A stretch of 64,000 nt of DNA from the NCBI RefSeq assembly GCF_001654495.1, contig NZ_CP015849.1, positions 186,001 to 250,000 on the forward strand, given 5' to 3'. The notes below the pieces were generated by a model that did not search any database, was not told the DNA's origin, and saw only the letters and a list, made by a program, of their open reading frames with translations. The first letter of the stretch is position 1. Each line of letters starts with the position of its first letter. Origin of the DNA: Streptomyces sp. SAT1 (GTDB lineage: Bacteria; Actinomycetota; Actinomycetes; Streptomycetales; Streptomycetaceae). This document shows positions 24,713 through 32,676 of the stretch, piece after piece. The translations under genes were made by a program, and so were the position numbers.

Positions 24713-25393
24713 TCAGCTCCCGGCCGCGTCGCCGGTGGTGGTGTCGGCGGCGGTGTCGGTGTCGGCGGCGGGAGTGCCTTCGACGTCCCGGCCGTCCGCG
24801 GCCAGTCCGGCGAGCAGTTCCCGCAGCCGCGCCAGCGCCTCCTCGGTCACCTCGCGCTCACCGAAGACGAGCTGGTGCAGCACGAGGCCCTCCAGCGCGG
24901 CGAAGACCAGCCGGGACAGACCCCGGCCGGCCGGGCGGCCGAGGATCCGGGACAGCTCGCTCCCGGCCGTCGCGAAGTACCCCTCGTACAGGGCGCGCAG
25001 CTGCGGCAGCAGCTCCGGCCTGCGGCGGGCCTCCAGCATCAGCTCGTACTGGAACGCCTGAAGGTCGGGACCGGCCTCCACCATCGCCCCGAGGCCCGCG
25101 GCGAAGTCCGGTGCCCGGCCCGTGCCGCCCTCCAGGGCGCTGACGCCGAGCGAGGCGCGGACCGCGTGGTCGACGGCCTCCTCGATGAGCGCGTCCCGGG
25201 AGCCGAAGTGGTGGACGACGAGCCCGTGGGTGACCCCGGCCTCCTCGGCGACCGCCCGGTAGGTGAGCCCGCGCAGACCGACCCGGGCCACCACGCGGAC
25301 GGCGGCGTCCAGCAGGGCGACCCGTCCGGTGCCGTAGTGCGTCACGCGCTTGCGGCCGCGGCGGCCGTCCGCGGGCTGCTGGGGGTCGGTCAT
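24713..25393 (-). CDS. TetR-family transcriptional regulator
   Basis: A 226-residue regulator. The N-terminal helix-turn-helix covers about residues 20-70: ALLDAAVRVVARVGLRGLTYRAVAEEAGVTHGLVVHHFGSRDALIEEAV, with the TetR hallmark of a short recognition helix followed by HHFGSRDAL. The ligand-binding half is helical, and the last 25 residues are an Asp/Thr/Ala-rich tail. It is the last gene of the leftward ferredoxin-to-TetR operon and directly precedes the permease promoter, so it probably autoregulates and controls three palindromes (24557, 31028, 31138). The ligand is likely a pathway amine or catechol. Confidence 0.87.
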   Translation of the reverse strand: MTDPQQPADGRRGRKRVTHYGTGRVALLDAAVRVVARVGLRGLTYRAVAEEAGVTHGLVVHHFGSRDALIEEAVDHAVRASLGVSALEGGTGRAPDFAAGLGAMVEAGPDLQAFQYELMLEARRRPELLPQLRALYEGYFATAGSELSRILGRPAGRGLSRLVFAALEGLVLHQLVFGEREVTEEALARLRELLAGLAADGRDVEGTPAADTDTAADTTTGDAAGS

Positions 25394-25421
25394 GCCCCCG
25401 ACCCTACCGGCGCGGCCGCGC

Positions 25422-26267
25422 TCAGCGCCTCGGCGGCCTGATGCCGCGGAACTCCCAGTCGCCGCCGAGCGCGGTGGACAGGACCTCCTCCGACTCGGTC
25501 GGCTGGGCGCCGACGTCGGCGCGGATCGCGGTGGGGCCGCTCACGATGTGGTTGGTGAGCCGGCCGAGGCCCTCCACCTCGACCTCGACCACGTCCCCCG
25601 GCCGCACCGGACGGGAGTTGGCCGGGGTGCCGGACAGCAGGACGTCGCCGGGGCACAAGGTGATGGTGCGGGCGATGTCGGCGACGAGGTAGTGCATGTC
25701 CCACTGCATCTCGTCGGTCGAACCGTCCTGCGCCACCTGCCCGTTGACGTAGGTGCGCAGCCGCTTGCCGCGGAAGTCCCAGTCGGTGACCAGGCCGGGG
25801 CCGAGCGGGCACAGGGTGTCGGAGCCCTTGACCCGGAGCATGGACCCGGCGTCGGTGTCGCGGAAGTCGTGCAGTCCGTAGTCGTTGGCCACGGTGTAGC
25901 CCGCGATGTACGCGCCCGCCTCGGCGGGGGAGATGTTGCGCGCGGTCCTGCCGATGACGATCGCCACCTCGCCCTCGTAGTTGAGCCACTTGCAGCCCTC
26001 GGGCCGGACGATCGCGCCCCCGTGGGCGTTGAGCGCGGAGACCGGCTTGTGGAAGTAGGTGGGGGTGGCGGGCAGGCCGATGCCGAACTCCTCCACGCGG
26101 CTGCGGTGGTTGAGATGGACGGCGACGACCTTGGACGGGACGACCGGCGGGAGGTGGACCGCGTCCGCGGCCGGGACGCGGCGGCCGTCCCCGGCGATCA
26201 GTTCGTCGCCGTCGCGGACGGTCTCCGTCACCTGGCCGTCCAGGAGGATGCGGCGGTACTCGGGCAT
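25422..26267 (-). CDS. FAH-family hydrolase/isomerase (HpaG-like)
   Basis: A 281-residue fumarylacetoacetate-hydrolase-fold protein: VVAVHLNHRSRVEEFG, YFHKPVSALNAHG, the metal-ligand motif NYEGEVAIVIGR, GSMLRVKGSDTLCPLGPG and VLLSGTPANSRPVRPGD. It is a single-domain relative of the N-terminal half of the fusion at 11482-12918. It may decarboxylate/isomerise 5-carboxymethyl-2-hydroxymuconate or act as the 2-oxohept-3-enedioate hydratase, since both activities exist on this fold. The ATG at 26267 follows the class III dioxygenase stop by 14 bp. Confidence 0.86.
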   Translation of the reverse strand: MPEYRRILLDGQVTETVRDGDELIAGDGRRVPAADAVHLPPVVPSKVVAVHLNHRSRVEEFGIGLPATPTYFHKPVSALNAHGGAIVRPEGCKWLNYEGEVAIVIGRTARNISPAEAGAYIAGYTVANDYGLHDFRDTDAGSMLRVKGSDTLCPLGPGLVTDWDFRGKRLRTYVNGQVAQDGSTDEMQWDMHYLVADIARTITLCPGDVLLSGTPANSRPVRPGDVVEVEVEGLGRLTNHIVSGPTAIRADVGAQPTESEEVLSTALGGDWEFRGIRPPRR

Positions 26268-26281
26268 GGGGCGGGGCCTTT

Positions 26282-27214
26282 CTAGGCGCGGTCGCGGGGG
26301 GTGCGGGAGGCGGGGGCGGGCAGTCCCGCGCCGGTCCAGCCGTCCTCGGGACGGTCGAACCAGAGGTGGACCTGGCCGGTGCCGACGGAGTTCTCGTACT
26401 CGCCGTACTGGCGGCCCGGGGCGGTGCACGCCTGCTCGCCCAGGGCGCCGGCCATCATCAGGTAGTGGAAGAACTTCGCCTCGGGCCGGTACTTCCAGAA
26501 CGTGTCCATGGTGTCGAGGACCTTGTCGTGGCGGCCCTGCCGGAACCAGTCGATGCGCTCCAGGTCGGCCGCGCGGGCCTCGGGGGTGAAGATGTGCTCC
26601 GGGTCGCTGGCCTCGTGGTCGCGCAGCTCGCGCAGCGGCCAGAAGGTGTGCGACAGCGCGCCGGAGGCGATCAGCAGCACCCGGCGGCCGGGGGTGGCGG
26701 CGATGCCGTCGGCCAGCGCGCGGCCCAGGCGCAGATGGTCTTCCATGTCGCCGGTCTGGCAGACGCCGATGGACACCCAGCGCTTGTCGGGCAGGCCCTC
26801 GCCGAGGTACTTCCACAGGTTGAGCGTGGCGTAGTAGACCGGCAGGTACGTGTCGTCGATCGGGGTGATCCAGGTGCCGTGCGTGTCGGCGAACGAGGCG
26901 ATGTTGCGGGCGAGTTCGGGGTCGCCCGGGTAGTCGTAGGGCATGCGGCACATACCGCGCGGCAGTTCCTCGGAGGTGAACAGGCCGGCCCGGCGGCGCT
27001 GCGCGGTGACGACGAACTCGACGGTGGTGGCCCAGTGGGAGTCCAGGACGACCACGGTGTCGTAGTCGTCGCGCTCGAAGACGTCCCGGCGCAGTTGCCT
27101 GAGACCGGTGACGAGGGTGACCTCCTTGCCCTCGTTCAGTTCCCGGCGGGTCTTCTCGGGGAGCACGATGGTGGGCACATGGGCGAGCAGTCCCGCCCCG
27201 ACGATCTCACCCAT
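26282..27214 (-). CDS. 3,4-dihydroxyphenylacetate 2,3-dioxygenase, class III extradiol (HpcB-like)
   Basis: A 310-residue LigB-type extradiol dioxygenase. It resembles E. coli HpcB in several blocks: LLAHVPTIVLPE (first His ligand), VVVLDSHWATT (second His), GLFTSEELPRGMCRMPYDYPGDPELA, LIASGALSHTFW (His) and NSVGTGQVHLWF at the C-terminus. Fe(II) is the expected metal. It would open homoprotocatechuate at the 2,3-bond, the same reaction as the unrelated VOC enzyme at 7862-8887. The ATG overlaps the aldehyde dehydrogenase stop by 8 bp. Homogentisate-like or other substituted catechols are possible substrates. Confidence 0.86.
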   Translation of the reverse strand: MGEIVGAGLLAHVPTIVLPEKTRRELNEGKEVTLVTGLRQLRRDVFERDDYDTVVVLDSHWATTVEFVVTAQRRRAGLFTSEELPRGMCRMPYDYPGDPELARNIASFADTHGTWITPIDDTYLPVYYATLNLWKYLGEGLPDKRWVSIGVCQTGDMEDHLRLGRALADGIAATPGRRVLLIASGALSHTFWPLRELRDHEASDPEHIFTPEARAADLERIDWFRQGRHDKVLDTMDTFWKYRPEAKFFHYLMMAGALGEQACTAPGRQYGEYENSVGTGQVHLWFDRPEDGWTGAGLPAPASRTPRDRA

Positions 27215-28670
27215 GGTCCTTGAATCCCTTCGGCGCGGTGACGGTGTTCTTGACGTCGCAGTAGAAGTCGAAGCTCCAGGTGCCGCCCTCGCGGCCGACC
27301 CCGGAGTGGCGGGAGCCTCCGAAGGGCGCCTTGAGGTCGCGGACGAAGAAGCAGTTGACCCAGACGGTGCCGGCGACCAGGCGTGCGGTGACCCGCGCGG
27401 CGCGGTCGGCGTCGCCGGTGGCGACGGTCGCGGCGAGTCCGAAGCGGGTGTCGTTGGCCAGGCGTACGGCCTCGTCCTCGTCGTCGAACGTCTGGAGGGT
27501 CAGGACGGGTCCGAAGACCTCCTCCTGCACGATCTCGGAGTCCTGCCGGACGTCGGTGAGCAGGGTGGGGGCGTAGTACTGGCCAGCTCCCCGGTGGCCG
27601 CCGATCACCGCGCGGGCCCCCGCCTCCAGCGCGCGCCGCACGAAGCCGTTGATCTTCTCCAGCTGCCGGGGGTGGATGGTGGGCCCGATGTCGGTGGCCT
27701 CCTCCCTCGGGTCGCCCTGCCTCAGCGCGGCCGCCTTCTCGGTGAAGCGGCGGGTGAACTCCTCGGCGACCGGGGCCTCGACCAGGATGCGGGTGGCCGC
27801 CAGACACACCTGTCCCGCGTTGTCGTACTGCTCGACGGCGAGGTCGGCGGCGAGGTCGAGGTCGGCGTCGGCGAAGACCAGCAGGGGTGACTTGCCGCCG
27901 AGTTCGAGACTGAGCGGGGTGAGGTTCGCGGCGGCGGACGCGGCGATGTGCCGGGCGGTCGGCACGGATCCGGTGAAGCTGATGCGGCGCACGTCCGGGT
28001 GCGCGGTGAGGGGGTCGCCGACCTCGGAGCCGTAGCCCTGGACGACGTTGAGGACACCGGCGGGCAGTCCGGCCTCGGTGGCGATGTCGGCGAGCAGCGA
28101 GGCGGTCAGCGGGGACCATTCGGCGGGCTTGAGGACGACCGTGTCACCGGCCGCGAGTGCGGGGGCGACCTTCCAGGTGGCCAGCATCAGCGGGGCGTTC
28201 CACGGGGTGATCAGCACGCAGGGCCCGGCGGGGTCCCAGGTGACGTGGTTGGTGTGGCCGCGGGTGGTGAAGTCCTCGTGGTCCAGTTCGAGCAACCAGT
28301 CGGCGAAGAAACGGAAGTTGTGGGCGACGCGGGGCATGACCCCGCGGCGGTGGGAGCGCAGCAGGGCGCCGTTGTCGGTGGTCTCGACCAGGGCGAGTTC
28401 CTCCAGGCGCCGCTCGACGCCGTCGGCGATCGCGTGCAGGAGGCGGGCGCGTTCGGCGCGCGGGGTGGCGGCCCAGGCGGGGAACGCGGCCTTGGCGGCG
28501 GCGACGGCCGCCGCGGCCTCCATGGCGGTGCCCCGGGAGATCTCGGCCAGGACGCTGCCGTCGATGGGGGACACGTCGGTGAAGGTCTCGGTGGAGGCGA
28601 CGCGTTCGCCGCCGATGAAGTGCCGGGTGTCGACGGCCACGCCGGCGACGGTGGTGAGGTGTGTGCTCAT
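27207..28670 (-). CDS. Aldehyde dehydrogenase (HpaE/HpcC-like)
   Basis: A 487-residue aldehyde dehydrogenase with ITPWNAPLMLATWKVAPAL, the catalytic Glu in LSLELGGKSPLL, the catalytic Cys in NAGQVCLAATRIL and the C-terminal FGGSRHSGVGREGGTWSFDFYCDVKNT. The ending matches the 5-carboxymethyl-2-hydroxymuconate semialdehyde dehydrogenase group. The ATG at 28670 follows GAGGAGCCCC. It is coupled to the class III dioxygenase, so it probably oxidises the semialdehyde that enzyme makes. It is the third aldehyde dehydrogenase in the island. Confidence 0.86.
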   Translation of the reverse strand: MSTHLTTVAGVAVDTRHFIGGERVASTETFTDVSPIDGSVLAEISRGTAMEAAAAVAAAKAAFPAWAATPRAERARLLHAIADGVERRLEELALVETTDNGALLRSHRRGVMPRVAHNFRFFADWLLELDHEDFTTRGHTNHVTWDPAGPCVLITPWNAPLMLATWKVAPALAAGDTVVLKPAEWSPLTASLLADIATEAGLPAGVLNVVQGYGSEVGDPLTAHPDVRRISFTGSVPTARHIAASAAANLTPLSLELGGKSPLLVFADADLDLAADLAVEQYDNAGQVCLAATRILVEAPVAEEFTRRFTEKAAALRQGDPREEATDIGPTIHPRQLEKINGFVRRALEAGARAVIGGHRGAGQYYAPTLLTDVRQDSEIVQEEVFGPVLTLQTFDDEDEAVRLANDTRFGLAATVATGDADRAARVTARLVAGTVWVNCFFVRDLKAPFGGSRHSGVGREGGTWSFDFYCDVKNTVTAPKGFKDHG

Positions 28671-28702
28671 GCGGTGGGGCTCCTCGGGGTCGTACGGTGC
28701 GG

Positions 28703-29509
28703 TCACTGGGCGCCGGAGGTGTGCGACTCCAGCAGCCGGCCGCCGTCCCAGACCACGCCGACCTGGCGGTAGTACGCGGCGATCGGCTCGCGGATCTCCA
28801 GGTGGGCCAGTTCCTCGGTGGGCGAGGCGAACAGCTCCAGGTCGGCGTCGCCCACCCAGGACCGGCCGCCCTCGAAGGAGGCGGCACCGGACTCGACCAG
28901 CTCGTCCAGGGCGAGGCCGCCGCCCTTCTCTACGGAGGGCAGCCAGCGGTGGTGGGCCATCGGGTGGGCGTTGACGAAACCGTTGGCCGGGGCGGGTTCG
29001 CGCAGGGTGACGACGGCCTGGGCCAGGCGCCGGTCGGCGGCGGCGAGGGTGGCGCCGAAGCGGGCCCCGGCCTCGATGCGGGGGGCGGGCCCGTAGGGGT
29101 GGGGGCGGGTCTGGTGGATCGAGCCGAGCTTCTTCGGGTAGCCCTGGTGCAGGCCGCGGGCGATCGCGAAGTCCTTGTCGACCCAGATGTACACGCAGCG
29201 GCTGTAGGTCCGGCCCCGGTAGCGGCAGCGGACGACCGCGAACGCCTCCTTGTACTGGGCGAGCACCGGGTCGAGGAGTTCCGCGCCGGAGGCCGAGCAG
29301 GACTGCCAGTCGGCCCAGATCAGCGCGACCGCGCCGGGGTCCTCCTCGGCGAGTTCGAGCGGTTCGGGCAGCAGGGCGCGCACCCGGTCCGGGTCGGTGC
29401 GGTACTCGACGGTCAGCAGGTCGCCGGAGTAGCGCCAGGGCGGCGCGGGGATCAGCGACGAGGCACCTGTCGCCGTCTTGGGGTGGAGGAATCCGCGGAC
29501 GGTGGTCAT
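28703..29509 (-). CDS. Acetoacetate-decarboxylase-family protein
   Basis: A 268-residue protein of the acetoacetate decarboxylase superfamily. The Schiff-base Lys pair is visible in LHQGYPKKLGSI, which matches the active-site segment of clostridial decarboxylase (YPKKLG). Upstream are YSGDLLTVEYRTDPDRVRALLPEPLEL and YIWVDKDFAIARG. Some members of this superfamily catalyse aldol/dehydration reactions of pyruvate adducts instead of decarboxylation. In this operon (class III dioxygenase, FAH protein, aldehyde dehydrogenase) a role on a 2-oxo-acid intermediate is more likely than acetone formation. Confidence 0.8.
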   Translation of the reverse strand: MTTVRGFLHPKTATGASSLIPAPPWRYSGDLLTVEYRTDPDRVRALLPEPLELAEEDPGAVALIWADWQSCSASGAELLDPVLAQYKEAFAVVRCRYRGRTYSRCVYIWVDKDFAIARGLHQGYPKKLGSIHQTRPHPYGPAPRIEAGARFGATLAAADRRLAQAVVTLREPAPANGFVNAHPMAHHRWLPSVEKGGGLALDELVESGAASFEGGRSWVGDADLELFASPTEELAHLEIREPIAAYYRQVGVVWDGGRLLESHTSGAQ

Positions 29510-29521
29510 GGCTAGTGTTCC

Positions 29522-30730
29522 TTAAGCGATGAGGGCGGGCGGCTGCGCCAGGGCGGCGCGGTGGCGGGCGGCGGCCGCGGCGGCGGCCGATCCGCCGAGG
29601 GCGGCGACGCCCACCAGACGCCGGCCGCGGTGGTAGCCGACGACCAGGTCCCCGGCCGGGTCGCCGTCGAGGACGCGTACGTCGTCGAGACCGAGCGCGG
29701 GCGCGCCGAAGCACTGGAGCCGGACGTCGTGCTGGTCGCTCCAGAAGGTGGGCAGCGGCGCGAACGGCGCGCGGGCCTCTTCGGTGCCGGTGAGATGGGC
29801 GGTGAGGGTGCGGGCGGCGTGCCGGGCGGTGTCGCTTGGCATCGACCAATGCTCCACGCGGCGCGGTACGCCGTCGTAGCGGGCGTTGGGGAAGCGGGCG
29901 ACGTCGCCGACGGCGATGACGTCCGGGCGGCCGCCGGCGCGCAGGTGCGCGTCGGTGCGTACGCCGTCGGTGAGGTCCAGGCCGTTGCCGTCGAGCCATT
30001 CGGTGTTGGGGAGGGAGCCGACCGACTCGACCACGACATCGGCGGTGAGGACCGTTCCGTCGGCCAGGACGGCCCCGGTGACGTGGTCGTCGCCCGTGAA
30101 CGCGGTCACGCCGGTGCCGAGGGCGAACCGCACCCCGCGCCGCTCGTGGCGCGTCAGCAGTGCGGTGGCGAGCAGTTCGCCGAGCGGGCGGACCATGGGC
30201 AGCGGCAGCGGGTCGACGACGGTGACCTCGGCGGCGCCGAGGGCGACGGCGGTGGCGGCGACCTCGCAGCCGATGAACCCGGCGCCCACCACGACCACCC
30301 GCGCGCCCGGCCGGGCCAGCGCCGTGCGCAGACCCCGGGCGTCGTCCAGGGTGCGCACGGTGTGCCGGCCGGCGCGCGGGCCGGGGCAGGAGAGCCGGCG
30401 GGGGCGGGTGCCGGTGGCGACGACGAGTCCGCCGTACGGCAGGGTCTCGCCGTCGGCGAGGGTGACGGTGCGCCGGTCGAGGTCGGCGCGGACGACGCGG
30501 GTGCCCAGCCGCCAGCGCACGTCGTGGACGGCGGGGCGGGGTCTGAGGGCGAGCGAGGCGAAGGACGCCCGGCCGGCCAGCACCTCCTTGGAGAGGGGCG
30601 GGCGGTTGTAGGGCATGTGGGGTTCGTCCCCCACGAGCGTGACCGGGCCGTCCCAGCCCGCCGCGCGCAGCTGTTCGGCGGCGCGCAGACCGGCCAGGGA
30701 GGCACCGGCCACGACGACGGCGGCGGGCAC
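29522..30730 (-). CDS. FAD-dependent ferredoxin reductase
   Basis: A 402-residue oxidoreductase of the putidaredoxin-reductase type. The FAD-binding Rossmann motif is VVVAGASLAGLRAAEQLRAAG, the segment YNRPPLSKEVLAG is typical, the NAD-binding motif is VVVVGAGFIGCEVAATAVALG, and the C-terminal FAD contact VIAVGDVARFPN is present. The first Rossmann motif has Ser in place of the usual Gly (GASLAG), which is common in this group. GTG start 3 bp after the ferredoxin stop. It would pass electrons from NAD(P)H to the ferredoxin and on to the P450 at 32677. Confidence 0.88.
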   Translation of the reverse strand: MPAAVVVAGASLAGLRAAEQLRAAGWDGPVTLVGDEPHMPYNRPPLSKEVLAGRASFASLALRPRPAVHDVRWRLGTRVVRADLDRRTVTLADGETLPYGGLVVATGTRPRRLSCPGPRAGRHTVRTLDDARGLRTALARPGARVVVVGAGFIGCEVAATAVALGAAEVTVVDPLPLPMVRPLGELLATALLTRHERRGVRFALGTGVTAFTGDDHVTGAVLADGTVLTADVVVESVGSLPNTEWLDGNGLDLTDGVRTDAHLRAGGRPDVIAVGDVARFPNARYDGVPRRVEHWSMPSDTARHAARTLTAHLTGTEEARAPFAPLPTFWSDQHDVRLQCFGAPALGLDDVRVLDGDPAGDLVVGYHRGRRLVGVAALGGSAAAAAAARHRAALAQPPALIA

Positions 30731-30733
30731 GGC

Positions 30734-30922
30734 TCAGCCCTCGATCCGGATGGCCTGGAGCGGGCAGACGTCGGCGGCCTCCTCGACGTCGTCGCGCAGT
30801 GACTCGTCGGGGTCGGGGACGTGGGCCAGGTGTCCGGTGTCGTCGAAGGAGAAGACGTCGGGGGCGGCGAAGACGCACTGACCGTGGTCCTGGCACTTGT
30901 TCATGTCGACGACGACCTTCAT
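30734..30922 (-). CDS. [3Fe-4S]-type ferredoxin
   Basis: A 62-residue ferredoxin: MKVVVDMNKCQDHGQC at the N-terminus and VCPLQAI at the C-terminus. The spacing CxDHGxC with a single later CP motif gives three cluster cysteines and fits the P450-associated [3Fe-4S] ferredoxins of Streptomyces. The ATG has a perfect AGGAGG upstream. It is the first gene of the leftward operon that runs to tetR. It carries electrons to the cytochrome P450 encoded on the other side of the divergent promoter. Confidence 0.92.
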   Translation of the reverse strand: MKVVVDMNKCQDHGQCVFAAPDVFSFDDTGHLAHVPDPDESLRDDVEEAADVCPLQAIRIEG

Positions 30923-31027
30923 GGCCGGTCCTCCTGGGGCTGAGGGGGCGTCGGAGTGGTGGAGAAGGGGCCCGGCCGCGGGGGCCGGGCCCCGGCCAAG
31001 GGACACGGGGGGACACCGGATCCCCAA

Positions 31028-31073
31028 CTCGTTTGGCTTCAAACAAGATAGGAAGCGGCAGGGCCCTGGTCAA
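31028..31073 (-). promoter_or_regulatory. Promoter of the ferredoxin operon with operator B
   Basis: On the - strand, TTGACC (31068-31073) and TATCTT (31045-31050) are spaced by 17 bp, a strong sigma-70-type promoter. The -10 box overlaps the inverted repeat GTTTG-GCTT-CAAAC (31031-31044, extended to CTCGTTTG...CAAACAAG at 31028-31047), which is nearly identical to operator C. This placement fits repression by the TetR regulator. Confidence 0.72.
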
Positions 31074-31110
31074 TAGCTATCCGGATGGATAAATTTCCGT
31101 GACGACCCTC

Positions 31111-31155
31111 TTGCGGGAGCGCGTCGCCCAGCCCTACCGTTTGCGGTCAAACAAG
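31111..31155 (+). promoter_or_regulatory. Promoter of the glutamine-synthetase-like gene with operator C
   Basis: TTGCGG (31111-31116) and TACCGT (31135-31140) are 18 bp apart. The -10 box runs into GTTTG-CGGT-CAAAC (31139-31152), followed by AAG as in operator B. The site should control the GS-like/P450 transcript and gives about 155 nt of 5' leader. Confidence 0.65.
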
Positions 31156-31188
31156 CTTGCGGCCTCCTGCCCTCCCGCAGTCCGAGAC

Positions 31189-31255
31189 CGCCTCCCCCTC
31201 CGCCTCTTCTTCCGCCTTCTCCCTCCCTCTCCCACCTCTTCCCCCTTCTCCCCCG
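31189..31255 (+). other. Polypyrimidine tract in the 5' leader of the GS-like gene
   Basis: An almost pure C/T stretch lies between operator C and the start at 31302. It is inside the predicted 5' untranslated region. It is similar in character to the tract at 18151-18236. No gene or hairpin is visible in it. Confidence 0.7.
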
Positions 31256-31301
31256 GCGCCCGAGCCGTCACAGGCGCCCCCTTTCTCCAGAGGAGACACC
31301 G

Positions 31302-32657
31302 GTGAGCGCATCCGACGCACCGTCCGTCCGCCGGCACCTGGAACGCCTGGCCGCCGAGGGCATCGACGTGGTCCGGGTGACCTATCCCGACCTCATCGGC
31401 ACCGAACGGGCCCGGGACGTCCTGCTCGACCACCTGCCCGCCGCCTGCGACCACGGCCTCGCCTTCTGCCGCGCCGTCTACCACACCAGCCCCCAGGGCG
31501 ACACGGTCCCCGTCCCCGGCGGCCTCGACGCCGGACTGCCCGACATCTGCGTCCACCCGGACCTGGACGCCCTCACCGCCCTGCCCTGGGAGCCCGGGGT
31601 CGCCGCCTGCCTGGGCGACGTCACCGACCCGGCCACCGGACTGCCCGCGCCCGAGTCCCCCCGCGACCTGCTGCGCGCCGTCGTCGAGCGGTGCGCCGAG
31701 CACGGGCTGCGCCCGGTGGTGGGCCCCGAGCTGGAGTACTTCCTGTGCGACGCCGCCCCGGAGACGGAGTCCGGCTGGCGCCGCTACAGCGAGGCCCAGG
31801 GCGTCGTCTACACCGCGGGGCTGCGCGCGGACGGCGACAACCACCTGCTGCGCACGCTGCGGATGCTGCGCGATCTCGGCATCGGCGTCAGCGGCGGCAA
31901 CCACGAGTACGACGGCTCCCAGTTCGAGATCAACCTGACCCACTCCGATGCCCTGGAGGCCGCCGACCGCGCCTTCCGCTTCAAGGCGGCCGTCAAGGAA
32001 CTCGCCCGCAAGGAAGGCCGGCTGGCCACCTTCATGGCCAAACCCTTCAACTCCGCGGGCGGCTCCGGATTCCACCTGCACCTGTCCTGCGTGGACGAGG
32101 ACGGCGCCGGCGCCTTCGCCGACCCGGCGGCCCCGTACGGCCTCTCCGCGACCGCGCGCCACGCCGTGGCCGGGGTCCTCGCCCACGCGCCCGCGCTCGC
32201 CGCGCTCGCCAACCCCACCGTCAACTCCTACAAGCGCTTCGGCCCCGACACCCTCGCGCCCTGGCTGATCGACTGGGGTCTGGACAACCGCAGCGCCATG
32301 GTCCGGATCCCGCCGGAGCGCGGCGCGGCGACCCGTTTCGAACTGCGCCTGGGCGACGCGGGCGCCAACCCCTATCTGCTGATCGCGGGAACCCTGGCGG
32401 CGGCGCTGCTGGGCGTCCTGGCGGGCGAGGAGCCGCCGGCCCCGCTGGAGGGCTACGGCTACGACTCCGCCCGGTCCGCGGTGCTGCCCGGCAGCCTGCC
32501 CGCCGCCCTGGACGCACTGGAGGCGGACACGGCGCTGACCGACCTGCTCGGCAAGGACTTCACCGCCTCCTACCTCACCTACAAGCGCGACGAGGTCGCG
32601 CGCTTCCAACGGCACGTCACCGACTGGGAGTTCACCGAGTACGCCTACCACCTGTGA
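31302..32657 (+). CDS. Glutamine-synthetase-like gamma-glutamyl-amine ligase
   Basis: A 451-residue GS-fold ligase related to PuuA, IpuC and actinomycete GlnA3/GlnA4. ATP/metal motifs are visible: VVGPELEYFLCD, GNHEYDGSQFEINLTHSDALEAADRAFRFKAAVKELARK, ATFMAKPFNSAGGSGFHLHLS, NPTVNSYKRFGPD and RFELRLGDAGANPYL. The N-terminal beta-grasp part is short, as in PuuA-type enzymes. It would ligate glutamate through its gamma-carboxyl to an amine using ATP. GTG start at 31302 with AGAGGAG 6 bp upstream. The P450 gene follows after 19 bp, and the matching deglutamylase is at 20733. Confidence 0.87.
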   Translation: MSASDAPSVRRHLERLAAEGIDVVRVTYPDLIGTERARDVLLDHLPAACDHGLAFCRAVYHTSPQGDTVPVPGGLDAGLPDICVHPDLDALTALPWEPGVAACLGDVTDPATGLPAPESPRDLLRAVVERCAEHGLRPVVGPELEYFLCDAAPETESGWRRYSEAQGVVYTAGLRADGDNHLLRTLRMLRDLGIGVSGGNHEYDGSQFEINLTHSDALEAADRAFRFKAAVKELARKEGRLATFMAKPFNSAGGSGFHLHLSCVDEDGAGAFADPAAPYGLSATARHAVAGVLAHAPALAALANPTVNSYKRFGPDTLAPWLIDWGLDNRSAMVRIPPERGAATRFELRLGDAGANPYLLIAGTLAAALLGVLAGEEPPAPLEGYGYDSARSAVLPGSLPAALDALEADTALTDLLGKDFTASYLTYKRDEVARFQRHVTDWEFTEYAYHL

Positions 32658-32676
32658 CCCCGAGGAGGCACACCCC

